Shown here: piece by piece, positions 44,895-53,699 of the stretch
How positions within the stretch are numbered: position 1 is the stretch's first letter
Layout of the letters: each line of letters begins with the position of its first letter
Origin: Chloroflexota bacterium
Lineage (GTDB): Bacteria > Chloroflexota > Anaerolineae > Anaerolineales > UBA11579
Length of the DNA: 64,000 bases
NCBI GenBank assembly: GCA_018662365.1
Contig: JABJGH010000030.1
Coordinates: forward strand, 62,001-126,000
Reading direction: 5' to 3'
Program-made: the position numbers and the translations under genes
The notes under the pieces: model-generated
The model's database searches: none
Told to the model about the DNA's origin: nothing
The model's input: only the letters and a program-made list of their open reading frames with translations

Positions 44895-46007
44895 ATGCGA
44901 AAAAACAAATTGTTTCTTTTCTTGACAATTTTAATCATTACAGCACTTGCCTGTAGTGCAACTTCTGGTGACAATGACGCGAATAATGCGGGAAATGACA
45001 CCGGAAATAAAAATGAAAATTCTGATTCTCAAGCAGATGAAGATCAGAATGAACCCTCTGGTCAAAATTTACCGACTGGCCCCAATGAGATTAGCCTCGA
45101 GAACCAAGATCTCTATCTTGATTATTTTGATAAAAATTATTTAATGGACTTTTCCTACACCTTCAGTGGGGAGGACAGCACAGGCGCCGATGTTTCAGGA
45201 TCCTTTGAAATGTCCGGTAAATACGCTGTAGACCCCGTACAGGGTGCTGATTTTGAGATGACTATGGAAGGTTTAGCAGGTGCCGAGGAAGTGGGTTATA
45301 TCCATTTTGTGGACACCCCCACTAGAGATTATGTATACATTCCCGCCAGCGGTTGTATCTCCTTTGGAAACAATGAATTTAGTTCACCTTTCGATTCATT
45401 TTCTGATACGGAGGGCATGTTTGTAGGCACAGCAGAACTTGAAGAAAAAGGGGTTAGAGTAAGTGGCATTCTCGCCGATCGATATAAATTGACCCAAGAA
45501 AATATCAGTAATACTGGCCTGGAGATCGGGGAAACCTTTGAGTTGGAGGAAGGATTGATCTGGGTGGCGCGCGAAGGGTATATGATCAAATTGGTCATGG
45601 AAGGAAAAGGAAATAGCCTTGCGATCACCGATAACCTTGATTTATTGGGCGATATTAAATATGACATTCTCTTTATTCCAAGCGATGATCCAATCATAAT
45701 TTCCCCTCCAGCAGAATGTGACGTTGACGAAGCGGGGCAACCGGGAAGTAAATTCCCAATCACGGAAGATGCAACTAACATTTCTAATATTGCCGACCAA
45801 ATCGTTACTTACACCACCGCAATGAGTCAAAGTGACCTGCAAGAATTCGTTAAGAACGAAATGGAAAATCAAGGGTACAGCATCACAACTCAGAGCATAA
45901 GCGGCTCCACCGTAAGCATTCAATTTGTGAATGGTTCTTCAACGATAAACTTTATTGCTTTCCCTGATGGAACTGGGAAAATATCCGTGAATTTCTCGAG
46001 TTTTTGA
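44895..46007 (+). CDS. secreted lipoprotein, paralogous at the C-terminus to its neighbour
   Basis: A 370-residue protein with lipobox ALAC, an Asn/Asp/Glu-rich linker, and a beta-rich middle (about 70-270; YTFSGEDSTGADVSGSFEMSG, WVAREGYMIKLVMEG) resembling lipoprotein-carrier-like folds. A C-terminal copy of the domain seen in the gene upstream follows (TYTTAMSQSDLQEFVKNEMENQGY). AAAGGAAA serves as ribosome binding site. The pair looks like a duplication with an added middle domain. Ligand unknown. Confidence 0.75.
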   Translation: MRKNKLFLFLTILIITALACSATSGDNDANNAGNDTGNKNENSDSQADEDQNEPSGQNLPTGPNEISLENQDLYLDYFDKNYLMDFSYTFSGEDSTGADVSGSFEMSGKYAVDPVQGADFEMTMEGLAGAEEVGYIHFVDTPTRDYVYIPASGCISFGNNEFSSPFDSFSDTEGMFVGTAELEEKGVRVSGILADRYKLTQENISNTGLEIGETFELEEGLIWVAREGYMIKLVMEGKGNSLAITDNLDLLGDIKYDILFIPSDDPIIISPPAECDVDEAGQPGSKFPITEDATNISNIADQIVTYTTAMSQSDLQEFVKNEMENQGYSITTQSISGSTVSIQFVNGSSTINFIAFPDGTGKISVNFSSF

Positions 46008-46022
46008 TACAATCAAATAGAT

Positions 46023-46064
46023 AAAAAAAAGAGCCGGTGGAAAAACCCACCGGCTCTTTTTTTT
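46023..46064. terminator. bidirectional terminator
   Basis: Ten-pair stem GAGCCGGTGG (46031-46040) with 46047-46056, loop of six, A8 before and T8 after. It separates the convergent lipoprotein genes. Confidence 0.92.
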
Positions 46065-46074
46065 GGGTAAATAA

Positions 46075-46863
46075 TTATGGGTGTGGGGGCCAGTCAAAAT
46101 AGGTCGGTTCCGTATATCCATGTTTTTCTGCAATTCGTACTCTGCCAGAAGAGGGGCCTGAGCAGCCTGGCTCATCAACTACTCGATAAGTCGTGTCATT
46201 TGTCTGGATTACAGTGTTGAACAAAACCCCATCCTGGCAAAGGGTTAGCTCTAATAACCAGCCACGGAACTTATCTACACTAAGGGTATTGCTCGGCCAC
46301 TCAAAGACTACCTCACTGCCACTTCGATAGGCATTTGCATAAGTCATCGGCCCAATAAAGGTGGTGATCGGCAGGGGGTGATAATACTCTGTAAGTTGGC
46401 TTATCGTCCCGCCGTAGATATCCAAGATCGTATTATGCGTCCAGCAGTAAGCATTTGAGTCGAAAGGCTGAACCCATAACCAGGACCCATCTGCATTGCG
46501 GTTATGGATATAGACATACTCGTCTTCTTGGATGTCATAACGAAACAAATATGCTGGGGCAGGGCCATAATTACACCAGGCGTGTGGGAAACGCCCGATG
46601 CCATACATGAAGTCAAATGTGGCAGTTGCGGTTGGTGTGGGGGTAAAGGTGGCAGTGGGGGTCAGTGTTGGGGTGCTCGTATTCGACGGGGTAGGAGTAA
46701 CCGTGGGGGTCAAAGTTTGGGTTAGTGTGGGGGTGGAGGTTGAAGTGGGTGTGGATGTGGGTGTTTCGGTAGCAAAAAGGGGCAGGGGCATAGAACACGC
46801 GGAAAGGATAAACCCAAGAATTAATAGAATGAGCAGGAATGTTTTATTTTTAATGTGAAGCAT
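46075..46863 (-). CDS. secreted lipoprotein with Thr/Pro-rich stalk
   Basis: A 262-residue protein: lipobox ILSAC, then about 55 residues made almost only of Thr, Pro and Ser, then a Cys-containing globular domain. That domain (about 85-262) has a WLWVQPF...CWTH pattern and FEWPSNTLSVDKFRGWLLELTLC, which resembles SH3-like and Ig-like units in Chloroflexota surface proteins. It is likely displayed away from the membrane by the stalk. The -10 lies five bases before the ATG, so the mRNA seems leaderless. Confidence 0.7.
   Translation of the reverse strand: MLHIKNKTFLLILLILGFILSACSMPLPLFATETPTSTPTSTSTPTLTQTLTPTVTPTPSNTSTPTLTPTATFTPTPTATATFDFMYGIGRFPHAWCNYGPAPAYLFRYDIQEDEYVYIHNRNADGSWLWVQPFDSNAYCWTHNTILDIYGGTISQLTEYYHPLPITTFIGPMTYANAYRSGSEVVFEWPSNTLSVDKFRGWLLELTLCQDGVLFNTVIQTNDTTYRVVDEPGCSGPSSGRVRIAEKHGYTEPTYFDWPPHP
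46612..46770 (-). repeat. Thr/Pro low-complexity coding repeat
   Basis: Tandem, imperfect ACC/CCC-type codons for TPT/TST units inside the lipoprotein gene at 46075-46863. The antisense strand gives long Val/Gly frames that are shadows of it. Confidence 0.8.
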
Positions 46864-46868
46864 GCTGT

Positions 46869-46874
46869 ATTATA
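46869..46874 (-). promoter_or_regulatory. -10 element of a leaderless promoter
   Basis: TATAAT on the minus strand with only five bases to the ATG at 46863. Confidence 0.55.
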
Positions 46875-46957
46875 TCCAAGAATGAAATAAAGCTAATTAA
46901 CAAAACAGTAGGGAAATTGAAGCTAATAAATATGTCCTCTGTCCCAATATAGTTAAA

Positions 46958-46990
46958 AATCTCTTGAGAAACGTGTTTCCTCAAGAGATT
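46958..46990 (-). terminator. rho-independent terminator for the ABC exporter
   Basis: Stem AATCTCTTGAG (46958-46968) with 46980-46990; the loop can pair further. On the minus strand the stem runs into GATTTTTAA. Confidence 0.8.
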
Positions 46991-47031
46991 TCGTTAATAA
47001 GAACTTTCAAAAAGACAAAAGAAACTAAATA

Positions 47032-48969
47032 CTAGTCCATGTATTTTTCATTTCTAAATTGAGTTTCATATAAAGTGGCATACAAGCCATTCTCGGCTAG
47101 AAGACTTTCATGATTGCCTTTTTCCACCAAGGCACCCTGATCCATCACAAGCACCTGGTCTGCGGCAAGAATGGTGGAAAGGCGATGAGCGATCACGATG
47201 CTGGTACGCCCTGCCATGAGCGGTACAAGGGCTTCCTGTATCAAGGCCTCACTGGTTGAATCCAAATGAGAGGTGGCCTCGTCTAAGATGAGGATACGAG
47301 GATCTTTTAAGACCACCCGAGCAATAGCCAACCGTTGTTTTTCACCCCCGCTTAATCGATATCCTCTTTCTCCTACTATCGTGTCAAAACCGCCGGGAAG
47401 GGATTGAATGAAATCATAGATATTGGCTGATTTGGCGGCATGGATCAGTTCTTCATCCGTTGCATCCGGGCGAGCATAAACCATATTTGCTCGAATCGTG
47501 TCATGGAAAAGGTATGTTTCTTGGGTGACCATACCCATTTGAGCCGCCAAAGATTGCTGACTAATATTTTTCAGGTCTTCTCCATCCAAAGCAATGCAGC
47601 CTTGGGTGGGGTCATAAAGCCTTGGAAGCATATAGGTAAGTGTCGTTTTACCTGCCCCACTTGGTCCGACCAAAGCAACCAACTGCCCGGGTTCAATCTC
47701 AAAATCTAAGTCATTTAACGCCCAACGACGAGTGGGGATATGGGCTGGAATACCTGTTTCTTTTTCTTTGGACTCCTGTTCAGAATGATCAGTACTCTCA
47801 TGATCTTTCCCTTCGATTTTTGGTTCTTTGATTTTGATGCCTAGTTTCTCATTTGCTTCCATATAGTCGAAGGAAACATTGTCAAAGCGAATCCGACCCT
47901 CTGCTTTTTCTAATTCGATGGCATTATCTTTATCATCGATCTCGACTGGCATGTCTAAATATTCAAATACCCTTTCAAAGCTAACCATGGAGGTGACAAA
48001 TTCAACCTGAACATTGGTTAATGCCGAGATCGGACCATATAACCGAGCTAAATAAGCGACAAAAGCCACGATGGTACCAATGCTAATCACATCGGTAAGC
48101 ACAAAATAACCACCTACCCAATAGTTTAATGCTGTACCAATAGTGGCAGCGATGCCTAAACCCATGAAAAACCATCTTGAAACCAGGGCATTTCGAATCC
48201 CCACATCTTTCACTTTGCCATTCACATCTTTATATCGCTCGCTTTCTTGGGATTGACGGCCGAAGGTTTTTACCAATAAAGCCCCGTTTATTGTGAGGGT
48301 CTCGCTGATAATACTGCTCATGTCGGCGTTATATTCCATAGATTTGCGGCGAAGTTCACGCAATTTATGGCCAACACGTCGGGCGGGAATCAAAAATAGC
48401 GGCAAAATGATGACTGAAAGGAGCGTCAAACGCCACTCGATCGAAAACATGACGATCAGGGTGGTGATAAGAGTAAAGCTATTGGTAACTACGTTAGGCA
48501 ATGTGCTGGTGACAGCACTTTGTGCGCCGACCACATCGCTATTCATCCTTGAATTTATTTCACCTAATCGAGTATGTGTGAAAAACCGCAGAGACATTTT
48601 TTGCAAGTGTTCATAAAGCTCTTGGCGAAGGTCATAAATGATGCCTTCTCCTAAACTTGAGCTGTAATAACGTTGGGCGACATTCATCAAATTACTTAGG
48701 ATCGGGATTCCGATCATACCCAAGGCTAACCAATTTAACCGGGTGAAATCCTTATCGGGGATCACCGTGTCGAACAAATCTCGGTACAAAAGCGGAGGAA
48801 TAAGATTAATGATCGAGGCGATGGAAATCAACACCAAGGTCATGATAATGTATGCGGCATAGGGGCGGGCATATATCATTGCCCGTTTAATAAGTTCTCT
48901 GTTTACGGTTGGTTTGCCCTTGGATTCATCATGAGATAAAAACACCCTCCACCCTCTTCCATGCATCAT
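47032..48969 (-). CDS. ABC exporter, fused membrane and ATPase domains
   Basis: A 645-residue half-transporter. Six transmembrane helices occupy about 38-315. The ATPase has Walker A GPSGAGKT (435-442), signature LSGGEKQ (539-545), Walker B ILILDEA (559-565) and His595. Between the first strand of the ATPase (IRFDNVSFDY) and ALNDLDFEI lies a charged insert of about 45 residues (371-415) that ordinary MsbA/LmrA-like proteins lack. It works as a homo- or heterodimer; substrate unknown. AGGAG precedes the ATG. Confidence 0.88.
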   Translation of the reverse strand: MMHGRGWRVFLSHDESKGKPTVNRELIKRAMIYARPYAAYIIMTLVLISIASIINLIPPLLYRDLFDTVIPDKDFTRLNWLALGMIGIPILSNLMNVAQRYYSSSLGEGIIYDLRQELYEHLQKMSLRFFTHTRLGEINSRMNSDVVGAQSAVTSTLPNVVTNSFTLITTLIVMFSIEWRLTLLSVIILPLFLIPARRVGHKLRELRRKSMEYNADMSSIISETLTINGALLVKTFGRQSQESERYKDVNGKVKDVGIRNALVSRWFFMGLGIAATIGTALNYWVGGYFVLTDVISIGTIVAFVAYLARLYGPISALTNVQVEFVTSMVSFERVFEYLDMPVEIDDKDNAIELEKAEGRIRFDNVSFDYMEANEKLGIKIKEPKIEGKDHESTDHSEQESKEKETGIPAHIPTRRWALNDLDFEIEPGQLVALVGPSGAGKTTLTYMLPRLYDPTQGCIALDGEDLKNISQQSLAAQMGMVTQETYLFHDTIRANMVYARPDATDEELIHAAKSANIYDFIQSLPGGFDTIVGERGYRLSGGEKQRLAIARVVLKDPRILILDEATSHLDSTSEALIQEALVPLMAGRTSIVIAHRLSTILAADQVLVMDQGALVEKGNHESLLAENGLYATLYETQFRNEKYMD

Positions 48970-49006
48970 AACTTGTCTCCTAAAATCAAAATATCTCTAC
49001 TTTTTT

Positions 49007-49702
49007 TCACCAAGGTAATTCTTCCCTGTTATAACGGTAATATCGTCCGGAATCTTTTAGATCAAGTTGGTCAATCACATTTATCATTCCGGATACAGAC
49101 TCTGTGGGAGTTAGCTCTGCACTTGAGCCACCCATATCCGTTTTAACCCATCCAGGATCCATAACAATTGCAATAATCCCGTCTAGTTTAAGCGGATTTG
49201 CCAAGCGATTAGTAAACATATCTAATGCCGTTTTACTCGATGAATAGGTGGCTATTCCACTTCCATTCCTGCCAATCGATCCCAGGCTTGAGGAAATATT
49301 TATCACTCGTGCCTGGTTCCCCTTTTTGAGCAAAGGTAAAAATTGTTGAATAATTAGCACAGGTGACAAAACGTTTACTTCAAAGACCTTGAGCATGCTA
49401 GTCATTTTTAAATTGCCAAAGCCTTCTCGTTCATTTTTGATCGCGGCATTATTGATCAGAATGTCGATGCCATGCCCAAGGTTTGTGATATTGCTGACAG
49501 CCGAATCGATCTCTGTTTGATTATTGACTTCCAGCTTGACTATGACAAGGGTATCTTTGTATTGATCTTCAAGTTGATGCAGGGAAACTGCTTGGGCAGG
49601 ATTTCGGGCACCGGCGAATACTCGGTCACCCCTTTCCAAGAATTGCTTTGTGAATTCCAAGCCAATTCCGCGATTTGCACCAGTAATAAATATATTTTTC
49701 AT
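49007..49702 (-). CDS. short-chain dehydrogenase/reductase
   Basis: A 231-residue classical SDR: TGANRGIG at 7-14, NNAA in ILINNAAIKN, catalytic Ser in INISSSLGS, and YSSSK supplying Tyr/Lys. DPGWVKTDMGG matches the C-terminal substrate loop of carbonyl-reductase-like members. It probably reduces a carbonyl with NADPH. The gene is single, with weak ribosome binding sequence. Confidence 0.88.
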   Translation of the reverse strand: MKNIFITGANRGIGLEFTKQFLERGDRVFAGARNPAQAVSLHQLEDQYKDTLVIVKLEVNNQTEIDSAVSNITNLGHGIDILINNAAIKNEREGFGNLKMTSMLKVFEVNVLSPVLIIQQFLPLLKKGNQARVINISSSLGSIGRNGSGIATYSSSKTALDMFTNRLANPLKLDGIIAIVMDPGWVKTDMGGSSAELTPTESVSGMINVIDQLDLKDSGRYYRYNREELPW

Positions 49703-49770
49703 AATAGTACCTGCTGATCATTTTATTAGGGATTATAGATTTTAATGACCCGATTGTTAAACGTCAATGT

Positions 49771-50367
49771 TCAGAGCACGATGATTCCTAACCTTGCGCC
49801 CAAAGTAACTGCCTCAGTTCGATTGGTTGCCCCAAGTTTATTATAAATCGATGAGACATGAAATTTGACAGTATGCTCACTAATCTCCAACTCATAAGCG
49901 ATTTGCTTATTTGCTAAACCTTCTGAAAGTAATTCTAGAACTTCCATTTCTCTGGCTGTCAGATCCTCAACCACTAAATCTTTGTCTTCTAGAGCCCGAT
50001 TTGTATTCCCAGATAATAAGGGTGTGATTAATAAGGGGTCTCCGGTTATTAATCCTTGATTCAGGGCAGCTACTGCTGAGGTTAATTCATCTTCAGATGC
50101 TTCCAGCGATAGAATTCCCCAGGCTCTAAGGGGGAGTTCTATCAGCGATACTAGGGATTCAAATTGATCCCCTACAATCATTAAGGCAGGGGGTTCTTCT
50201 AATTCCTCCAGAAAATTGGCTAAATCAGGGTTCGCTATCGACCCGTCCATCACCACGAGTACATCCACAAGATCCATGCTTTTAGTTAACTCAGATAAAT
50301 TTGCTGCTTCAGCGACCACGTCAATATTTTTATTATTTGTGAGCAAAGCCCGCAGCCCTGCACGCAC
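49771..50367 (-). CDS. LuxR/NarL-type regulator with an atypical receiver domain
   Basis: 198 residues from GTG 50367, but the frame stays open upstream with receiver-like sequence (IKVILLAPALAVRAG), so the true start is probably ATT at 50415 with AGGA upstream. The C-terminal LuxR domain is canonical (LTAREMEVLELLSEGLANKQIAYELEISEHTVKFHVSSIYNKL). The receiver keeps an Asp in VVMDGS but has lost the acidic pair (APAL instead of ADD), so phosphorylation may not occur. It is coupled to the protease gene upstream (17 bases from stop to ATT). Confidence 0.75.
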   Translation of the reverse strand: MRAGLRALLTNNKNIDVVAEAANLSELTKSMDLVDVLVVMDGSIANPDLANFLEELEEPPALMIVGDQFESLVSLIELPLRAWGILSLEASEDELTSAVAALNQGLITGDPLLITPLLSGNTNRALEDKDLVVEDLTAREMEVLELLSEGLANKQIAYELEISEHTVKFHVSSIYNKLGATNRTEAVTLGARLGIIVL

Positions 50368-50432
50368 GGCCAGGGCTGGGGCTAGGAGGATAACCTTTAT
50401 TTCTTGTGAATTAATTATTTTTCAATCCTAAA

Positions 50433-51512
50433 TTAATCTGATTTGTCTGGCTCTTGATCCTCATCGTGGAGATCTCCGTGCATATCTTGCATTCGATCAT
50501 GCATTTTTCTTTGCATTTCTCGAGCAATCTTCCCTCTCATTTTTCCTCGCATTCCGCGAGCACCATGCCGGGACCATCCACCTCGTCCACGACCATGACG
50601 GGACCGATGGGGAGATTCTTTTCGCTCAGTTAAAGTTACCTCAGCGGTTTTTGGCTTTCCACCGCTTAAGAATTCAATCGATGTGGGATTACCCACAACC
50701 TCACCCACCATTTCAGCAAAAAGGGCATCATGATTTTGGATCGGCTGCCCATTAAAACCAATAATGATATCTCCGGCGATCAACCCTGCTGCAAGTGCTG
50801 GGCTATCATCTTCAATATTTGCAATCAAAAGGCCATAGTCTTGTTCTCGGTCTAATTTCGTCTTTTTGGGTAATTCGATTACTTGACTACGAATCCCTAA
50901 ATATCCACGTTTGACTGTGCCATGCTCTTCTAATGATTTAGCGATCTTACTCGCCACTTCGATTGGAATGGCGATTGAAGCACTAAATCCTAATCCTGAA
51001 GTATTGATCCCCAAAACTTTACCTTGGGTATCGATCAGTGGTCCACCCGAGAATCCTGGATAGGGCGTAGCGTCTGTGCGCATATGTTTTTCTAAAAATC
51101 CACCATGCCGTGTACGAACCTTTCCTCCAATTGCACTAACAATTCCCTGGCTTGCCTGAATCCCTGTCTTACTGGGACGACCCAGTGCTAAGGCAAGTTG
51201 GCCAACTCGTGGTTCTCCATTGCTTTCCATTGGGGTTGCTTTCGCTCCAGCAATTTTTAAAAGCACCAAATCACTTCCTGGGTCTCTTCCTGCGATTTCA
51301 GCAGAAAATTTACTTCCGTCTGGAAGCATTATATTAATGTCTTCCTCTCGCTCAACCACATGATTTGCAGTGAGAATGAGGTCTTCTGAAATTGCAATAC
51401 CCGTGGCGGGGAAACGGCGACGGGCATCCACCATTACTATGGAGGCGGAAGCTTTTTCAACGGCATCAGCCATTGCATTGGATAGATCTGAAATTTCTTT
51501 TTTTGTAACCAT
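50433..51512 (-). CDS. HtrA-like serine protease with PDZ domain, no signal peptide
   Basis: A 359-residue trypsin-fold protease with complete triad His51 (TANHVV), Asp81 (GSDLVLL) and Ser155 (GFSGGPL). A PDZ domain follows (about 205-300; GLLIANIEDDSPALAAGLIAGDIIIGFNG). The last 55 residues are Arg/His/Gly-rich (HGRGRGGWSRHGARG...) then acidic. Unlike DegP/HtrA it has no N-terminal signal or helix and so should act in the cytoplasm. AAGGAG precedes the ATG. It forms an operon with the LuxR regulator. Confidence 0.85.
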   Translation of the reverse strand: MVTKKEISDLSNAMADAVEKASASIVMVDARRRFPATGIAISEDLILTANHVVEREEDINIMLPDGSKFSAEIAGRDPGSDLVLLKIAGAKATPMESNGEPRVGQLALALGRPSKTGIQASQGIVSAIGGKVRTRHGGFLEKHMRTDATPYPGFSGGPLIDTQGKVLGINTSGLGFSASIAIPIEVASKIAKSLEEHGTVKRGYLGIRSQVIELPKKTKLDREQDYGLLIANIEDDSPALAAGLIAGDIIIGFNGQPIQNHDALFAEMVGEVVGNPTSIEFLSGGKPKTAEVTLTERKESPHRSRHGRGRGGWSRHGARGMRGKMRGKIAREMQRKMHDRMQDMHGDLHDEDQEPDKSD

Positions 51513-51603
51513 TTATAAAACTCCTTATTTAGTTATATCAACTAAGTATTATTTTCCTATTAACGAAGAGGGAAATTATCCACTTCTTCAAATTTATGTA
51601 ACA

Positions 51604-51698
51604 AGTATAAGAAAAATGCCCAGATTGCACATCGGGCAAGTGGCTAGGTATCTCCCTAGAAAAACGGGTGGGGATACCCCTACCCAAAGGGCTGGGTA
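51604..51698 (-). promoter_or_regulatory. promoter region with a cluster of G/C-rich inverted repeats
   Basis: A minus-strand TATACT (51604-51609) is preceded by three dyads: CTAGG-six-CCTAG (51644-51659), the near-palindrome GGGTGGGGATACCCCTACCC (51666-51685; eight of ten pairs), and TACCC-eight-GGGTA (51681-51698). They lie 35-90 bases upstream of the -10, the usual position for activator sites of the protease/LuxR operon. The rest of the 51513-51768 gap is AT-rich. Confidence 0.55.
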
Positions 51699-51768
51699 AA
51701 AATTAGAATGTGTTAAGAAGGATTGAAACAGGCTTAATTAATCAGCAAATATTTTTCCAGATTATTAC

Positions 51769-52950
51769 TTAAAACATTTCGTGCAAAAATGGCATCTTTC
51801 CTGGAAACATCGTGGTCATTTCTGCTTGAAATGCCTTTGAAGGATTTCCCCATCCGCGATATTGAAAAAAGTCAGGTTTGTGTGTGCCGTATAACAAGGA
51901 GGTGAGCGCTTGAATGCTTATTTGACAGTCTGGTTTATTACCAGGCGAAACTTGCAACTTTCCATTCACTGAAGAAAATTTCCAAACACCTTCATTCCAA
52001 GTGCAAAATGGATCATTGATCTGGGCAGTGAATTGCCCTTCCCCTACTTCCACGCCCCCAATATCTGCAATATTTAAAATGCGGGCCATACCCGGTTTCC
52101 AGGCGGAAGAAAGTTCAATATCCAAATCTGCCAACCAGAGCGTTGGTTTTTCATCGGCGGGAAGCCATATTTCTATATCATTAGTTTGATCAATGTGTCG
52201 GGCAATCCAGTCTAAAAGCAAATAGAGTCCTTGGGGATTGTGATAATAAAATCGTCTAATTTTCATCTTGAATTTTGTGACCTCACGGCCCTCATTGGTA
52301 TAGCTCATCAGCCCTACAGTTTTTCCTTCGACTTTTGCCAATGCGATCCAAGATTCGGATTTTTTATCAGGCATTCCAGGATGATTAAATGTCCCCATGC
52401 CATGTTTCTTTTGTTGAATTTTTTTTATGAAATCCAAATACTCGGCTTTTCCTTCACTTTCAAGAAGAACTTCTACCTTCCCCTCAACTTCATTTCGAAG
52501 AATGGGTAATAACTCTATAGATTTGAAGCTCGCTTTTAGTGGTTGTGGAAAACTAATATATCCCAAACGTTCGTAATAGGATTCTCGGAATGGATAAAGG
52601 GTGGACACAGGGAAGGATGATCGCAAATCTTTTAGCAAAGCAAGGATCACTTGATGAGCATATCCCTTTCTACGATAGGCGGGATGAGAAGCTACATTAA
52701 ATAAGCCGCTCATTGAAAATATTTTGCCTCGAATATTCTGTTTCATCGGTAAAGAAGTAGCTAGAGCCGCAGCTTTGCCATCTTCATATAATGCAAAATG
52801 GGTGACCCCAACTCTTTTTTCAAACCATCCACGTTGGGTTTCCTCATCCATCAGTGGTGGCGTGGGTCTAAAACTATAGTTTGGAATCCAGGCATAAGAT
52901 TCCATCCAATCTTTAAATGAGGCAACTTTCTTTATTTCTACTTTAGGCAT
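51769..52950 (-). CDS. Eis-like GNAT acetyltransferase
   Basis: A 393-residue protein. The N-terminal GNAT has the acetyl-CoA loop RRKGYAHQVI with upstream GLFNVASHPAY. A second GNAT-like domain follows (about 150-270), and the C-terminal 100 residues resemble the SCP2-type domain of Eis proteins. Eis enzymes acetylate amines such as aminoglycosides or lysines. The C-terminal free carboxylate used in catalysis would be Phe393. GAGGA precedes the ATG. It is single, upstream of the protease promoter. Confidence 0.82.
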   Translation of the reverse strand: MPKVEIKKVASFKDWMESYAWIPNYSFRPTPPLMDEETQRGWFEKRVGVTHFALYEDGKAAALATSLPMKQNIRGKIFSMSGLFNVASHPAYRRKGYAHQVILALLKDLRSSFPVSTLYPFRESYYERLGYISFPQPLKASFKSIELLPILRNEVEGKVEVLLESEGKAEYLDFIKKIQQKKHGMGTFNHPGMPDKKSESWIALAKVEGKTVGLMSYTNEGREVTKFKMKIRRFYYHNPQGLYLLLDWIARHIDQTNDIEIWLPADEKPTLWLADLDIELSSAWKPGMARILNIADIGGVEVGEGQFTAQINDPFCTWNEGVWKFSSVNGKLQVSPGNKPDCQISIQALTSLLYGTHKPDFFQYRGWGNPSKAFQAEMTTMFPGKMPFLHEMF

Positions 52951-53075
52951 TTTTTCCTCAGGTTTTCATCCGATTTATGCAAAAATCTCCAAATAAATCA
53001 TACCCTACCCTAAAAATTTCGTCAGAGTAGATTTTGATTCAAATTAATATCTCTCTTATGGTTTCCATGCTATGT

Positions 53076-53081
53076 TATAAT
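53076..53081 (+). promoter_or_regulatory. -10 element for the FKBP gene
   Basis: TATAAT 45 bases before ATG 53127, which leaves a leader of about 38 bases containing AGAGG. Its position makes the longer frame from 53034 untenable. Confidence 0.55.
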
Positions 53082-53126
53082 CCTGCGAATTTTGAAATAA
53101 AGCCAAAAAGGCAAAGAGGTTGTCAT

Positions 53127-53624
53127 ATGATAGGAAAAACATTAACCCAGGTTGCCGAAAACCTGGTTGTAACGATCGAATATACATTAATCGTCGGAAA
53201 AGAGATCTTAGATTCATCCGAAGATGAAGGCCCCTTGGAATATCTACATGGATACGCGAATATTATCCCTGGGCTGGAAAAAGCTCTTTTAGGTATGAAA
53301 GTGGGAGAAAGCAAGAATGTTGTTGTTGCCCCGGAAGATGGTTATGGTGAGCTTGAAAAAGACGCACTAATGGACGTCCCCCGAGCAGAATTCCCCGATG
53401 ACTTCCCCATTGAAGAAGGCGTGGAACTTGAGATCATGGACGACGATGATAATATCGTCCTTGTAACGATCATCGAAGTTGGAGATGAGACAATCAAATT
53501 AGATACTAACCATCCCTTGGCTGGTAAAGAATTGAATTTTGAAGTAAAAGTCACGGGTATTCGAGAAGCAACCTCTGAAGAATTGGATCATGGGCATGTG
53601 CATATGGAAGGCCATTCTCATTAA
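53127..53624 (+). CDS. SlyD-like FKBP peptidyl-prolyl isomerase
   Basis: 165 residues from ATG 53127 with AGAGG upstream. Layout of SlyD: FKBP half (VTIEYTLIVGKEILDSS), IPGLEKALLGMKVGESKNV, an insert-in-flap domain (YGELEKDALMDVPRAEFP...IEVGDETIKLD) and NHPLAGKELNFEVKV. A short His-rich tail (DHGHVHMEGHSH) could bind nickel or zinc. It assists protein folding in the cytoplasm. A perfect terminator follows. Confidence 0.9.
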   Translation: MIGKTLTQVAENLVVTIEYTLIVGKEILDSSEDEGPLEYLHGYANIIPGLEKALLGMKVGESKNVVVAPEDGYGELEKDALMDVPRAEFPDDFPIEEGVELEIMDDDDNIVLVTIIEVGDETIKLDTNHPLAGKELNFEVKVTGIREATSEELDHGHVHMEGHSH

Positions 53625-53645
53625 ATTGAAAAGTTTGGTGAAATT

Positions 53646-53680
53646 AAAAAGGGCAGTTCAAATTGAACTGCCCTTTTTTT
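53646..53680. terminator. bidirectional terminator
   Basis: An 11-pair stem GGGCAGTTCAA (53651-53661) with 53663-53673 around one base, A5 before and T7 after. Convergent FKBP and LysM genes. Confidence 0.9.
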
Positions 53681-53699
53681 ATTTAATATTTCGGATTTA

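Noticed and set aside
46598..46858. Plus-strand Val/Gly-rich frame opposite the Thr/Pro lipoprotein
   Set aside because: It is the complement of the low-complexity ACC/CCC codons; it has no ribosome binding site and shows no independent features.
51610..51705. Riboswitch in the leader of the protease operon
   Set aside because: The G/C-rich repeats lie upstream of the only plausible -10, so they would not be transcribed; protein-binding dyads fit better.
53034..53126. Longer N-terminus for the FKBP protein
   Set aside because: A TATAAT lies inside it and the ribosome binding site serves ATG 53127.
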